Of a DNA stretch of 64,000 bases, positions 34,647 to 44,313 are shown in pieces. The position numbers were made by a program, and so were the translations under genes. The notes beneath the pieces were generated by a model, which did no database searches, had not been told where the DNA came from, and saw nothing but the letters and a program-made list of their open reading frames with translations. Source of the DNA: an uncultured Saprospiraceae bacterium (GTDB lineage Bacteria; Bacteroidota; Bacteroidia; Chitinophagales; Saprospiraceae); contig CALIAU010000024.1 in the NCBI GenBank assembly GCA_938045585.1, positions 1 through 64,000 of the forward strand, read 5' to 3'. Positions within the stretch are counted from its first letter, which is position 1; every line of letters starts with the position of its first letter.

Positions 34647-37600
34647 ATGAAATCAAAACTACTTTTCTTCAATCTTAAACCAGAACGATTGAAATTTAAA
34701 GCTGTTACTATTGTCGCCCTGATCCTATTTGCATTCTGTGCAAATGCGCAGGTAACAGGTACCTTACAAGACTCGAATGGAGAACCCATCATTGGTGCTA
34801 ATATATCAGTACCAGGAACGAATGTCGGAACAATCTCTGACATTGATGGAAATTTTTCACTCAACGTCCCATCCGGATCTAATCAACTCTCTATCTCCTA
34901 TTTAGGATTTAAGACGCAAACCATTGATCTCAATGGACAGAATACTGTCTCTGTTACTCTAATGAGTGATACAGAATTACTGGATGAGATAGTAGTCGTG
35001 GGTTATGGTGTGCAAAAAAAGAGTGATCTCATTGGTTCAGTAGCTTCTTTAGAGGGCTCAGACATTCAAGCTGTAGTTGCCGGGAACCCTACCTCAGCAC
35101 TACAAGGAAAAATGTCAGGTATCCAAATTGAAAATAATGGAGGAGCACCGGGGGGTGCTGCCAATGTATTTGTTAGAGGAGTAAGTTCTCTTACAAATTC
35201 TTTTCCATTGTACGTTATTGACGGAACTTTTGCTGAAAACATGAACTTCCTCAACCCTAAAGACATAGAATCAATTGAGGTACTGAAAGATGCTGCCTCT
35301 GCTGCTATTTATGGCTCTAGAGCTGCGAATGGTGTAGTCATTATTACTACTAAGCGTGGAGAAGAAAATCAGGACCCAACTGTCACTTTAGATGTTCGGA
35401 CAGGTGTTGAGAGTCCTACGAAATTATTAGACTTACTGGATGGAGCCCAGTTTACACAGTATAGAAATCAACTTGAAGCGAATGATGGAACTGGATTTGT
35501 CCTCCCCTCAGGACTACCTAGTACCGACTGGCAGGATCTTTCACTAAACGCAGGAGCAGTCCAAGATTATGGTCTGTCTGTTTCAGGAGGTTCTGAAGCT
35601 GCGAGTTATTATTTATCAGGAAACTTCTTTAGCCAAGATGGCATATTAGTGGGTTCTGGATTTGAACGTATTAATGGTCGTGCAAATAGTCAATTTAAAT
35701 TAGGAAAGCTTACTATAAATCAATCGCTTTCATTAAGTCAGGCTGATCTTCAAGAAAATAATTGGTTCGGTTTTGATGGTGCCACTGCTCCTATCTTGGC
35801 TGAAACAAATGAAAACAATTTAGGAGGATTTGAAGCTCCAGAATCCGATCTATTTAATTTTGGCGGAATAAATAAATTTGCCTTAGCTACGCTTGAAGAT
35901 AATAATTTGACAACCAGAAATTTATTAGGGAATATTAATTTTTCTTATGCTATTACTGATAAATTATCTGCAAAATTAAACTTCGGTGCTGACTATTTGA
36001 ATGGATATGCAAGAACTTTTACTCCTCGTTTCTTTATGAGTAGCACGGATCCGGTATTCAATACAAATGATCAAAACGATTTAACAGAAGTGCGTTCGGA
36101 AAGTCTAGTTACGTTATGGGAACCTACATTAAGCTACAATGAATCATTTGGAGAAAGTGACGTCAATGTTGTAGTGGGTTTTACTGAACAAAAAACTGAC
36201 TTAAGAACCTTAGGTGTATATGCACAAAACCTACCAAGTGATAACACGCAGGTAATAGGTGCTGCATCTATAAATAATGTACAGAACCTAGCCGGTATAA
36301 ATAATGTAAGTGGACTGCGGTCATTGTTTGGTAGAATCAACTATGGCCTGGCAGATAAATACCTTTTACAATTCACAATGCGTAGAGATGCATCTTCTAA
36401 ATTTGCACCGGACTTTAGAGTTGGGTACTTCCCTTCTGTTTCCTTTGGCTGGAAGCTACATAATGAGTCATTCTTCCCTAGTGACGGCGCTATAAATAGA
36501 TTTAAACTGAGAGGAGGATTCGGGACTTTGGGATCACAAAATATTCCTGACTATGCATTCCAATCTGTATTTAATTTAAATTCTAATGTTGTATTTGGAG
36601 GTGCAGGAGCTGCAGGATTTGCTCAAACATCATTTGCACTTGAGGATTTAAAGTGGGAAGAAGCGCGTACCCTTAATTTAGGAGTAGATGTAGGTCTGTG
36701 GGATGATAAATTTGGTTTTACAGTAGAGTACTACACAAAAGATGTGGATGATGTACTTGTAGGAGTCAATCTGCCTTCAACCTCAGGAACGAGTGTACCT
36801 GTTATTAGAAACGCCGGATCTATAAACAATAGTGGTTTAGAGCTTGAAGCATTATATAGAAATAGAAGCACCTCAGGATTTAACTACGAGCTTGGTTTTA
36901 ACCTTGGTACATTTAATAGTGAGATTACTGAATTACCTAATCCTATTATAGGCCCTTCCACTAGTGAAGATTTGACGCGTGTAAATAGATTTATTGAAGG
37001 GGAAGCACCAGGCGTATACTGGGGCTTTGAAGTAGAAGGTGTATATGCAGATCAGGCTGCAATTGATAATGATCCTAACATTAGAAATGATGATGTACGT
37101 AGATCGCTTGTACAGCCTGGTGATTTTATCAGAAAAGATATTAATGATGACGGTATAATTGATTCAGAGGATCAAACTATTCTCGGAGATCCAACTCCAG
37201 ACTTTATTTATGGACTGAACTTTTCAGGTAGCTACAACAAATTAGATTTTGGTGTGTTCTTTAATGGGGTCCAAGGCAATGAAATTTATAATCTAAACAG
37301 ATTCTTTAATATTTTCTGGGCAGATGACAATAAGCTAGTGGATGTTTTAGATGCATGGACGCCGGAGAATACCAATACGGACATTCCAAGATCAACAACT
37401 CTTGATCAGGCAGAAAACAGAGCTCCATCGTCTTTCTTTGTTGAAGATGGATCTTACTTAAGATTACGAACTTTAGTCTTAGGATACACGCTTGATATGG
37501 GCAATGTTGATTGGGCGGATAACTTACGTATTTTTGTTACTGGACAAAACTTATTAACTCTAACAGGTTATAGTGGTTACGATCCAGATGTTTCTTCAAC

Positions 37601-37739
37601 AAATGGAGGACGAGCGAATAGAGATAGTGGTTTCCAAGGAAACAGAGTTACAGTAAATCCACTTTTAGGTCGAGGTTTAGATGCAAGGGCATATCCAAAT
37701 GCTAGAACCTTTATGCTAGGAGCACAAGTAACATTTTAA
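34647..37739 (+). CDS. SusC/RagA-family TonB-dependent outer-membrane transporter
   Basis: A 1030-residue SusC-like channel that, with its SusD partner as lid, pulls a ligand across the outer membrane using TonB energy. The order is: signal peptide (about 1-34, ANAQ cleavage), a carboxypeptidase-regulatory-like domain (36-108, VTGTLQDSNGEPIIGANISVPG), the TonB-box region with DEIVVVGYG (113-121), a plug (about 125-240, with ADxLLxG-type SALQGKMSGIQI and YVIDG) and a long barrel ending NARTFMLGAQVTF with a terminal Phe. It is a standard length. SusD follows after 20 bases. Ligand is not readable from sequence, but the downstream enzymes point to a small alpha-galactoside. Confidence 0.95.
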   Translation: MKSKLLFFNLKPERLKFKAVTIVALILFAFCANAQVTGTLQDSNGEPIIGANISVPGTNVGTISDIDGNFSLNVPSGSNQLSISYLGFKTQTIDLNGQNTVSVTLMSDTELLDEIVVVGYGVQKKSDLIGSVASLEGSDIQAVVAGNPTSALQGKMSGIQIENNGGAPGGAANVFVRGVSSLTNSFPLYVIDGTFAENMNFLNPKDIESIEVLKDAASAAIYGSRAANGVVIITTKRGEENQDPTVTLDVRTGVESPTKLLDLLDGAQFTQYRNQLEANDGTGFVLPSGLPSTDWQDLSLNAGAVQDYGLSVSGGSEAASYYLSGNFFSQDGILVGSGFERINGRANSQFKLGKLTINQSLSLSQADLQENNWFGFDGATAPILAETNENNLGGFEAPESDLFNFGGINKFALATLEDNNLTTRNLLGNINFSYAITDKLSAKLNFGADYLNGYARTFTPRFFMSSTDPVFNTNDQNDLTEVRSESLVTLWEPTLSYNESFGESDVNVVVGFTEQKTDLRTLGVYAQNLPSDNTQVIGAASINNVQNLAGINNVSGLRSLFGRINYGLADKYLLQFTMRRDASSKFAPDFRVGYFPSVSFGWKLHNESFFPSDGAINRFKLRGGFGTLGSQNIPDYAFQSVFNLNSNVVFGGAGAAGFAQTSFALEDLKWEEARTLNLGVDVGLWDDKFGFTVEYYTKDVDDVLVGVNLPSTSGTSVPVIRNAGSINNSGLELEALYRNRSTSGFNYELGFNLGTFNSEITELPNPIIGPSTSEDLTRVNRFIEGEAPGVYWGFEVEGVYADQAAIDNDPNIRNDDVRRSLVQPGDFIRKDINDDGIIDSEDQTILGDPTPDFIYGLNFSGSYNKLDFGVFFNGVQGNEIYNLNRFFNIFWADDNKLVDVLDAWTPENTNTDIPRSTTLDQAENRAPSSFFVEDGSYLRLRTLVLGYTLDMGNVDWADNLRIFVTGQNLLTLTGYSGYDPDVSSTNGGRANRDSGFQGNRVTVNPLLGRGLDARAYPNARTFMLGAQVTF

Positions 37740-37759
37740 TTAGATTAAAAATTTTAAAA

Positions 37760-39310
37760 ATGAAAAATATAAATATAATTCCTTTGCTACTTACAGCCTT
37801 CTTTCTAGTAGCGATCACACAAAGTTGTAACGAGGACTTATTAGATCAGGTAAATACAAATACTGTTTCAACAGGAAACTTCTGGCGAACAGAGGATGAT
37901 GCTATAAAAGCAGTAAATGGTATGTACCACCCTATTACAAATACTTTCTTTTGGGGTCGAATAATCCATACAGGAGCAATGCTCAGATCTGATGTCTTTA
38001 ATGTGCGCCCATTTGGTGTGAATACTGCAATGTCTACTTTACAAGGTACACCAGGCGTTGCACGATGGGCAACTGAAATATGGCAAGAGCCTTTTAAGAC
38101 AATTTTTAGAGCTAATTCGATCATTGAAAATGTAGGTACAGATATTCCCAATGCGGATCAATATATAGGTCAGGCTTATTTTATGCGAGCTTTTGCACAT
38201 TGGTATTTAGTAAATCTGTTTGGCAATGTTCCATTAATTACGAATACACCGCAATCAGATGAGGATTTCTTTCCTTCTCAAGCAGCCAGCGCAGATGTCT
38301 GGAATCAGATTATTTTAGATCTGGAAGAAGCAGAAAATAGACTGCCTGCTAGTTGGGATGGTGCGAATACAGGAAGACCTACTTCTGGTAGTGCGACTGC
38401 ATTTAAAGGGAAAAGCTATTTATACATGGGAGAATGGGCAAATGCTGAAGCTGCTTTTCGCCAAGTAGTAAATAGTGGTGCTTACAGCCTATTGTCCGCT
38501 GAGGACTACCAAGATAATTTTGGACAGGTAAATGAAAATAATAGTGAATCTGTTTTTGAATTGCAGTACTTAGGTATTGAGAATTTTGCTTGGGGAGTAG
38601 ATGTTCCTGGTGTAGGAACTATGGGGAATTTCCACATAGATTATGCTCCACCTACCAAGTCTCCTGATCAATCTCATTTTGTAAATTCTTGGGTTAGAGA
38701 ACTATTTGAGGCAAATGGTGAAACTGTGCGAAGAGATGCAACTCTTGCATATGACTACCCTGGATCTACTGGCTATGGCGGTTTAGATTTTTTAGAAGAC
38801 TTTGCAGGTGATATTGAAGTAGCGCAGGCAGATGGCATGGAACCCATATTTACAAGAAAATATGCTGGATTAGACATTGGTAAACGTGAAGATGTAGATT
38901 TTCTAGGTACAAACGTTGGCAACAATTGGAGAATTATACGGTATGCTGATGTTTTACTCATGATGGCTGAGGCCTTAAATAATCAGGGAAAAACATCTGA
39001 AGCTGCCATGTATTTAAACCAGGTCAGAGAACGTGCGCAGGTTACACCAGTTTCTGGCTTATCACAGGATCAAATGGTACAAGCAATTATTGATGAACGT
39101 GTACTAGAACTCACAGGAGAAGGGCATAGATTCTTTGATTTAGTTCGTTGGGGTTTAGCGGATGACTATATGGGTGAGACATCCCTACATAGTAGTCACC
39201 CGAAGTCTTTAAGTGGAGGTATATTCCAAACGGGCAGAGATGAGTACATTTGGATACCTAATTCGGAGTTATCCGCAAATGAAAATTTAAGCCAAAATCC
39301 AGGTTATTAG
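37760..39310 (+). CDS. SusD/RagB-family nutrient-binding lipoprotein
   Basis: A 516-residue surface lipoprotein that caps the SusC channel and binds the ligand. Lipobox TQSC puts the lipidated Cys at 23. SusD markers are NFWRTEDDAIKAVNGMY (about 41-57), the TPR-like helices with RANSIIENV and QAYFMRAFAHWYLVNLFGNVPLIT (about 137-160), FKGKSYLYMGEWANAEAAFRQVVNSGAYSL (about 214-243), and the closing RYADVLLMMAEALNNQGKTSEAAMYLNQVRERA, ERVLELTGEGHRFFDLVRWG. The N-terminal 'WRTEDDA' and C-terminal 'R-x-x-EL-x-x-EGHR' are near-universal in the family. The gap to the next gene carries the nested inverted-repeat structure at 39338-39434. Confidence 0.95.
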   Translation: MKNINIIPLLLTAFFLVAITQSCNEDLLDQVNTNTVSTGNFWRTEDDAIKAVNGMYHPITNTFFWGRIIHTGAMLRSDVFNVRPFGVNTAMSTLQGTPGVARWATEIWQEPFKTIFRANSIIENVGTDIPNADQYIGQAYFMRAFAHWYLVNLFGNVPLITNTPQSDEDFFPSQAASADVWNQIILDLEEAENRLPASWDGANTGRPTSGSATAFKGKSYLYMGEWANAEAAFRQVVNSGAYSLLSAEDYQDNFGQVNENNSESVFELQYLGIENFAWGVDVPGVGTMGNFHIDYAPPTKSPDQSHFVNSWVRELFEANGETVRRDATLAYDYPGSTGYGGLDFLEDFAGDIEVAQADGMEPIFTRKYAGLDIGKREDVDFLGTNVGNNWRIIRYADVLLMMAEALNNQGKTSEAAMYLNQVRERAQVTPVSGLSQDQMVQAIIDERVLELTGEGHRFFDLVRWGLADDYMGETSLHSSHPKSLSGGIFQTGRDEYIWIPNSELSANENLSQNPGY

Positions 39311-39337
39311 GATAATAGTTTTTTCATATTCTTTATA

Positions 39338-39434
39338 AGGATGTAATGGTCTAATGAATTTGATATTTGTAGCTACTATATCAAATTTAGAGTAAGTAAA
39401 GTCTGCTAAATTGACTTTACTTACTTTACATCCT
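39338..39434. promoter_or_regulatory. Nested three-stem inverted-repeat structure between susD and downstream genes
   Basis: An outer 9-bp stem (39338-39346 with 39426-39434) encloses two hairpins: a 10-bp stem (39357-39366 with 39378-39387; its 11-base loop holds the palindrome GTAGCTAC) and a perfect 13-bp stem (39391-39403 with 39413-39425; 9-base loop). The outer right arm abuts the second hairpin, so the whole would fold as a three-way junction. It ends 14 bases before the next start codon. It could be an attenuator, an RNase-resistant end that keeps susCD RNA stable, or a small MITE-like insertion. Confidence 0.65.
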
Positions 39435-39448
39435 ATTATTACTAAAAT

Positions 39449-42400
39449 ATGAGGTATAGACTTTTTCCTATATTCCTATATATGGTCATCATTTCTTGCA
39501 AGACTGACCAGAATACAAGACAAAACATTCAAGTGTGTTTTGTACCTGACAGATCAATTGAACTAGAATTTATAAATCAAATACAAACAGACGAATTAAG
39601 TCTGTTTGATTTTCATTATCTATATAATGGCGGTGGTGTGGGCATAGCTGATTTCAACAACGATGGTTTTGAAGATATCTTCCTGGGTGGAAACCAAAGG
39701 ACCTCTATTCTTTATCAAGGGAATGAAAAGCTAGAATTTAAGGACATCACCATTCCCTCCGGTGTAGAAACTAATGATTGGATCAATGGAATTTCAATTC
39801 TTGATCTTAATCATGATGGCAAAAAAGATATCTATCTTTCCGTAGGTGGTCCTAAGTGCGATGATCAAAATTGTAGAAATTTACTTTTTATTAATACGAG
39901 TACAACAGACAAAATTCAATTTGAAGAACGCAGTCAATTGTATGGATTGGACATAGCCCTTTACAGTCAGCAAGCCCTATTTTTTGATGCTGATGGTGAT
40001 GGGGACCTAGACATGTATCAGGTTCAAAATTATGTAGACCCACTTAGTAAAAACTATCCAAAACCAAAGCAATATTTTTCTGACAAGAGTAAAGATATTT
40101 TCCTATTAAATATGGAGCAAGAAAGTGGAAAAACCTCTTTCGTAGACGCTTCAAAAAAATGGGGTGTAGACGCTACAGGATTTGGACTTGGTGTTGCACT
40201 CACAGATTTTAATGCCGATGGTTATCCAGATATTTATGTAGCAAACGACTTTATCTCAGATGACCTACTCTATCAAAATGTCAATGGAGAACGGTTTAAG
40301 GAGGTTTCCAAACAAGTTTTAAAACATACAAGCTATAACAGCATGGGAGTTGACATTGCTGATTTCAACAATGATCAGAAAGACGACATCCTAGTTGTAG
40401 ATATGCTCCCTTACAATAACGACAGGCAGAAAACTATGTTAGGCTCCATGAACTTTGATAAATTTTTACTTGGAAGACAGGAGTCCTACAATGATCAATA
40501 TATTCGCAATACGCTTCAGATAAATTCTGGAAAAATAGACACTACACAATTAGCCTTTATTGACATTGCTCCTTTCCAAGCAGTGCATGAAACAGACTGG
40601 AGTTGGTCTCCTCTCATTGCTGATTTTGATAATGATGGAGATCAAGATATATATATTAGTAACGGTTATGGCAAAAACATAACTGACCTAGATTTTGTAA
40701 ATTATACCTCCAACGTATCAGGAATTGGAGATGAACAAGAGATTGTATCTAAGATAAAAGAGAATATAAATGCTCTAGCAGCTGTGGAACTTTCTAATCA
40801 CTTTTTCGTACAAAATGAAAATGGAAAATTAGATAATGTATTCAATTTTAAAAATACTATTACAAATGGTGTTGCCTATGGGGACTTAGATAACGACGGC
40901 GATTTAGATCTTGTCCAAAATAACATCAATAGTAAAGCCAATATCCTTATAAATGAGACAAATGAGAACTACCTTAAAGTTTCATTGAATTTTAAAGAGC
41001 CTAATTTAGATGGCATTGGCAGTAAAATTACAGTACATACAAAAGACAATAAAACGTATCAAAGAACTTTGAGTCCTGTTCGCTCCTATCTCTCTTCCAT
41101 GAGCTATAATACAATCATAGGCTTAGGGAAAGATAGCGTAATACAAATTGAAATTCAATGGCCAAATAGAGAGATTAGTAGAATGGACACACTAATTTCA
41201 AATGCGCACTTACATATTCGTTATGATCAAAGTCGTCCAGAACAGATTATTGATCCAGTTCAAATGGCTACCCTGCTTTCAAAAGAAACCCTTTTTGAAA
41301 ATTCAAAACCTACAAAGCATCCACACGATTTCACCATCCAGCCTTTACTATTTAAATCATGCAGTTATCCAGGCTTAATCACGAAAGCACATCACAATGG
41401 ACTAGAGCTACTTTTAGCGAATACCGCTGAAAAACTAGTAAGCTACGGACTTCGTTCTAAAGAGCAAATTGACATTACTGATATCCGCGGCTATATAGTC
41501 ACCGATATTATCTCTTTTACATCAAAACAAAATAATGAATACATATGCGTTAGTGCCAGTTCGAATATCGTCGATAAAAAAAGTAAACTTATTCTATTAG
41601 AAAAATCTCAAACGGGATATACTGAAAGACAAACAATTTCTCTAAATAAAAACATCTACAAGTTTGCACAAAGCAATTCTGACTTTTGGCTATATACTAC
41701 ACCAGATGCTAGTAATTATCCCTTAGTGAATGGCTCTTCCTTATTCAAGATCAGATTGGAAGAAGATGAACTCGCTTTGCAAGAACAAAATATACACTGC
41801 CCCTATGGCATACAAGATATTGTGTTTGTAGATTTAGACAATGATAATCAGGAAGAGCTGATATGTTTGGGAAATTGGTCCGCTCCAAAAATTTATAGAT
41901 CAACTTCAACTGGTCTTTTACAAGTTAATTCAAGTTCTCTTGATACTCTTTCTGGCTTATGGGAAACAGCGCACTATAGTGATTTAGATCAAGACGGGGA
42001 CTATGATCTTCTTTTAGGCAATATTGGTATGAATAACAGATTGCATGTAAATACAATGCAGCCTTTAAAAATTGTAACGAACGATATAGACAATAATGGA
42101 CGCATAGACCCTATTATGTCTTTTCCCAACCGATATAATAAAAAAGATTACAGCTACGCATCTAGAGATGATTTAACTAAAAAGATTCCCAAGATTAAAA
42201 AAACCTTTCAAGAATACAATACGTTTGCCAAGGCTGAATATAGTGACATTCTCAAAACACTGGGTAATAAAGCAACTATCGAAGAGGTAAATACGCTAGC
42301 ATCCGTTGTCCTACAAAATAATGGTAACTTTAATTTTGAAGTGGTTTCACTACCTGACGAAGTACAATATTCTAATGTTAATGCATTCTTTACGAATGAT

Positions 42401-42655
42401 ATAAACATGGATGGAAAAGAGGATTTATTTGTGCTACAGAATTGTGACAACATAGAAGTGCATAATGGAGCTCTTGATGGCTCTAACGGTTTAATTTACT
42501 TAAATCAAGGAAACATGCAGTTTGAAAAATTATCTGCAGAGAAATCGGGATTTCATGTGTATGAACCATTGCAGAGTATTACTGAAATAGACAATACGTA
42601 TTTGGTATCCTCCAGTAAAGCAATTTATGCATTCAAAAGAACCAAAGGAGAATGA
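39449..42655 (+). CDS. FG-GAP/VCBS-repeat lipoprotein with ASPIC/UnbV domain
   Basis: A 1068-residue surface lipoprotein (lipobox IISC, Cys17). It carries many FG-GAP/VCBS-type calcium loops: GIADFNNDGFEDIFLGG, LDLNHDGKKDIYL, DADGDGDLDMYQV, TDFNADGYPDIYVAND, IADFNNDQKDDIL, ADFDNDGDQDIYISNG, GDLDNDGDLDLVQNN, SDLDQDGDYDLLLGN. Together they suggest two beta-propellers (about 60-520 and 620-960). Between them is the ASPIC/UnbV domain (about 525-590, GIGSKITVHTKD to IQIEIQWPNREISRMD). Such proteins occur next to SusCD in marine Bacteroidota and probably bind ligand at the surface. It overlaps the dehydrogenase gene by ATGA, so translation is coupled. Confidence 0.88.
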   Translation: MRYRLFPIFLYMVIISCKTDQNTRQNIQVCFVPDRSIELEFINQIQTDELSLFDFHYLYNGGGVGIADFNNDGFEDIFLGGNQRTSILYQGNEKLEFKDITIPSGVETNDWINGISILDLNHDGKKDIYLSVGGPKCDDQNCRNLLFINTSTTDKIQFEERSQLYGLDIALYSQQALFFDADGDGDLDMYQVQNYVDPLSKNYPKPKQYFSDKSKDIFLLNMEQESGKTSFVDASKKWGVDATGFGLGVALTDFNADGYPDIYVANDFISDDLLYQNVNGERFKEVSKQVLKHTSYNSMGVDIADFNNDQKDDILVVDMLPYNNDRQKTMLGSMNFDKFLLGRQESYNDQYIRNTLQINSGKIDTTQLAFIDIAPFQAVHETDWSWSPLIADFDNDGDQDIYISNGYGKNITDLDFVNYTSNVSGIGDEQEIVSKIKENINALAAVELSNHFFVQNENGKLDNVFNFKNTITNGVAYGDLDNDGDLDLVQNNINSKANILINETNENYLKVSLNFKEPNLDGIGSKITVHTKDNKTYQRTLSPVRSYLSSMSYNTIIGLGKDSVIQIEIQWPNREISRMDTLISNAHLHIRYDQSRPEQIIDPVQMATLLSKETLFENSKPTKHPHDFTIQPLLFKSCSYPGLITKAHHNGLELLLANTAEKLVSYGLRSKEQIDITDIRGYIVTDIISFTSKQNNEYICVSASSNIVDKKSKLILLEKSQTGYTERQTISLNKNIYKFAQSNSDFWLYTTPDASNYPLVNGSSLFKIRLEEDELALQEQNIHCPYGIQDIVFVDLDNDNQEELICLGNWSAPKIYRSTSTGLLQVNSSSLDTLSGLWETAHYSDLDQDGDYDLLLGNIGMNNRLHVNTMQPLKIVTNDIDNNGRIDPIMSFPNRYNKKDYSYASRDDLTKKIPKIKKTFQEYNTFAKAEYSDILKTLGNKATIEEVNTLASVVLQNNGNFNFEVVSLPDEVQYSNVNAFFTNDINMDGKEDLFVLQNCDNIEVHNGALDGSNGLIYLNQGNMQFEKLSAEKSGFHVYEPLQSITEIDNTYLVSSSKAIYAFKRTKGE

Positions 42656-44304
42656 TGGAGGCACAACCCAAATTCAGTAATTCAGATAGAACAACGCGAC
42701 TGCAAAGAGCAACTGCGCATGAATATGATCTTATAATTATAGGAGGAGGTATAACTGGAGCAGCCATTCTTCTGGATGCAGCTTTACGTGGCGTAGATGC
42801 AATATTAATTGAAAAAGAAGATTTTGCATCTGGAACAAGCAGTAAATCTACGAAGCTTATACATGGGGGACTACGGTATCTCAAACAGTTAGAATTGGGA
42901 CTAGTGCGAGAGACAGGTTCAGAAAGAGCCATTGCACATCAAAATATTTGCCATCTAGTCCATCCTGAACATATGCTATTACCAATTATTAAAAAGGGAA
43001 CATTTAGTAAGTTTTCTGCAAATATCGCCATTTCAGTGTATGACTTCTTAGCCAAGGTTCCTAGTAAGGATAGAAAAAAATCTCTTACAAGATCAGCCTT
43101 ACTAAAAATGGAACCCTTGTTAAAAAATGAATCTCTTAAATCAGGGATTCAATACTCAGAATATAGAACTGACGATGCACGCTTAACAATAGAACTTATT
43201 AAGGCAGGAGTGCGCAAGGGGAACATGGCTTTTAACTATCTTCCAGCGATTGATCTCATAAAAAAAGAAAATAAAATACATGGAGTTGTTTGTAAAGACC
43301 TCATTACAAATGCAGAAATTAGACTGCAGAGTAAACTCGTTGTAAATGCTACTGGCCCTTGGTTTGATGAAACAAGAAATCTTGATAAAAAATTAGAAAG
43401 TGCGGGTCTTTTACTTTCAAAAGGAGTACACATTGTTGTAAAGCACGCTACGCTTCCTATTAATAATTCAATTTACTTTGATGCCTTTGATGGAAGAATG
43501 ATTTTTGCTATTCCTAGAGGGGAATCAGTATATATAGGAACTACTGATACAATATTAAAAGCAGGTCTAGATGACGTGGGTTGCACTCAAGAAGATGCGG
43601 ACTATTTACTAAAGGCTGTTAATAATTACTTTGACATTGAACCCATAGGATTAAAGCAAATTGTATCTTCTTGGAGTGGCGTTAGACCCCTAATACGTCA
43701 AAAAGGAAAAGCACCTACTGAAATATCTCGTAAGGATGAAATATTTGTTTCTGAGAGTAACTTAATCTCCATTGCAGGGGGTAAATTAACTGGCTTTAGA
43801 AAAATGGCAGAACGCATTTTAGATCTAGTAACTAAAAAATTAGGATCGCATGTTAGCTGCAGCACCAAACACTTTAAGATTCACCACAATCCGTTCCAAA
43901 ACTATGCTACTTATAAAACTATGCTTGGAGACCTCATACGTAAACATGCAAATGCATACACAGAAAATGAGCTCACTGAATTAGTGAACAATTTTGGAAA
44001 AGATGCTGAATTAATTATTGAAGAAGCTTCCAATAAACATGGTAATAACCTAATTATTAGTGCTTTGCATTATTGTTTAGAATTTGAGTCAATTTATCAT
44101 CCAATCGACTTTTTGGAACGACGCATAGGATGGCTATATTTTGCCATTGATAAAATGAGAAATAATTTCAATGCTATTACTGAAGTGATGGCACATAAAT
44201 TTAATTGGGACTTTGAGACTAAACAGCAAGTTCTAAACGACATTCAAAACATCATTCAAAAGAACAGTTTAGAATTACTAAAAAATCAACATTACTCTAA
44301 ATAG
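42652..44304 (+). CDS. glpD: FAD-dependent glycerol-3-phosphate dehydrogenase
   Basis: A flavoenzyme that oxidises sn-glycerol-3-phosphate to dihydroxyacetone phosphate and feeds electrons to the quinone pool. The 550-residue product has the FAD fold DLIIIGGGITGAAILLDAALRG (26-47, with the GxGxxG equivalent at 31-36), the signature EDFASGTSSKSTKLIHGGLRYL (about 56-77), which marks GlpA/GlpD, ATGPWFDE (about 234-241), FAIPRGESVYIGTTDT (about 284-299) and the late ISIAGGKLTGFRKMAE (about 370-385). A helical C-terminal cap domain (about 410-545) follows. It overlaps the previous gene by 4 bases and is followed 9 bases later by the alpha-galactosidase. Its presence in a galactoside locus suggests that the substrate contains glycerol. 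No glycerol kinase gene is in the window. Confidence 0.9.
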   Translation: MMEAQPKFSNSDRTTRLQRATAHEYDLIIIGGGITGAAILLDAALRGVDAILIEKEDFASGTSSKSTKLIHGGLRYLKQLELGLVRETGSERAIAHQNICHLVHPEHMLLPIIKKGTFSKFSANIAISVYDFLAKVPSKDRKKSLTRSALLKMEPLLKNESLKSGIQYSEYRTDDARLTIELIKAGVRKGNMAFNYLPAIDLIKKENKIHGVVCKDLITNAEIRLQSKLVVNATGPWFDETRNLDKKLESAGLLLSKGVHIVVKHATLPINNSIYFDAFDGRMIFAIPRGESVYIGTTDTILKAGLDDVGCTQEDADYLLKAVNNYFDIEPIGLKQIVSSWSGVRPLIRQKGKAPTEISRKDEIFVSESNLISIAGGKLTGFRKMAERILDLVTKKLGSHVSCSTKHFKIHHNPFQNYATYKTMLGDLIRKHANAYTENELTELVNNFGKDAELIIEEASNKHGNNLIISALHYCLEFESIYHPIDFLERRIGWLYFAIDKMRNNFNAITEVMAHKFNWDFETKQQVLNDIQNIIQKNSLELLKNQHYSK

Positions 44305-44313
44305 GAAAAAAGA

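Noticed and set aside
39449-42655. Large FG-GAP protein as an integrin-like toxin component
   Set aside because: The ASPIC/UnbV domain, the lipobox and the SusCD context fit a nutrient-binding lipoprotein; no toxin domain was seen.
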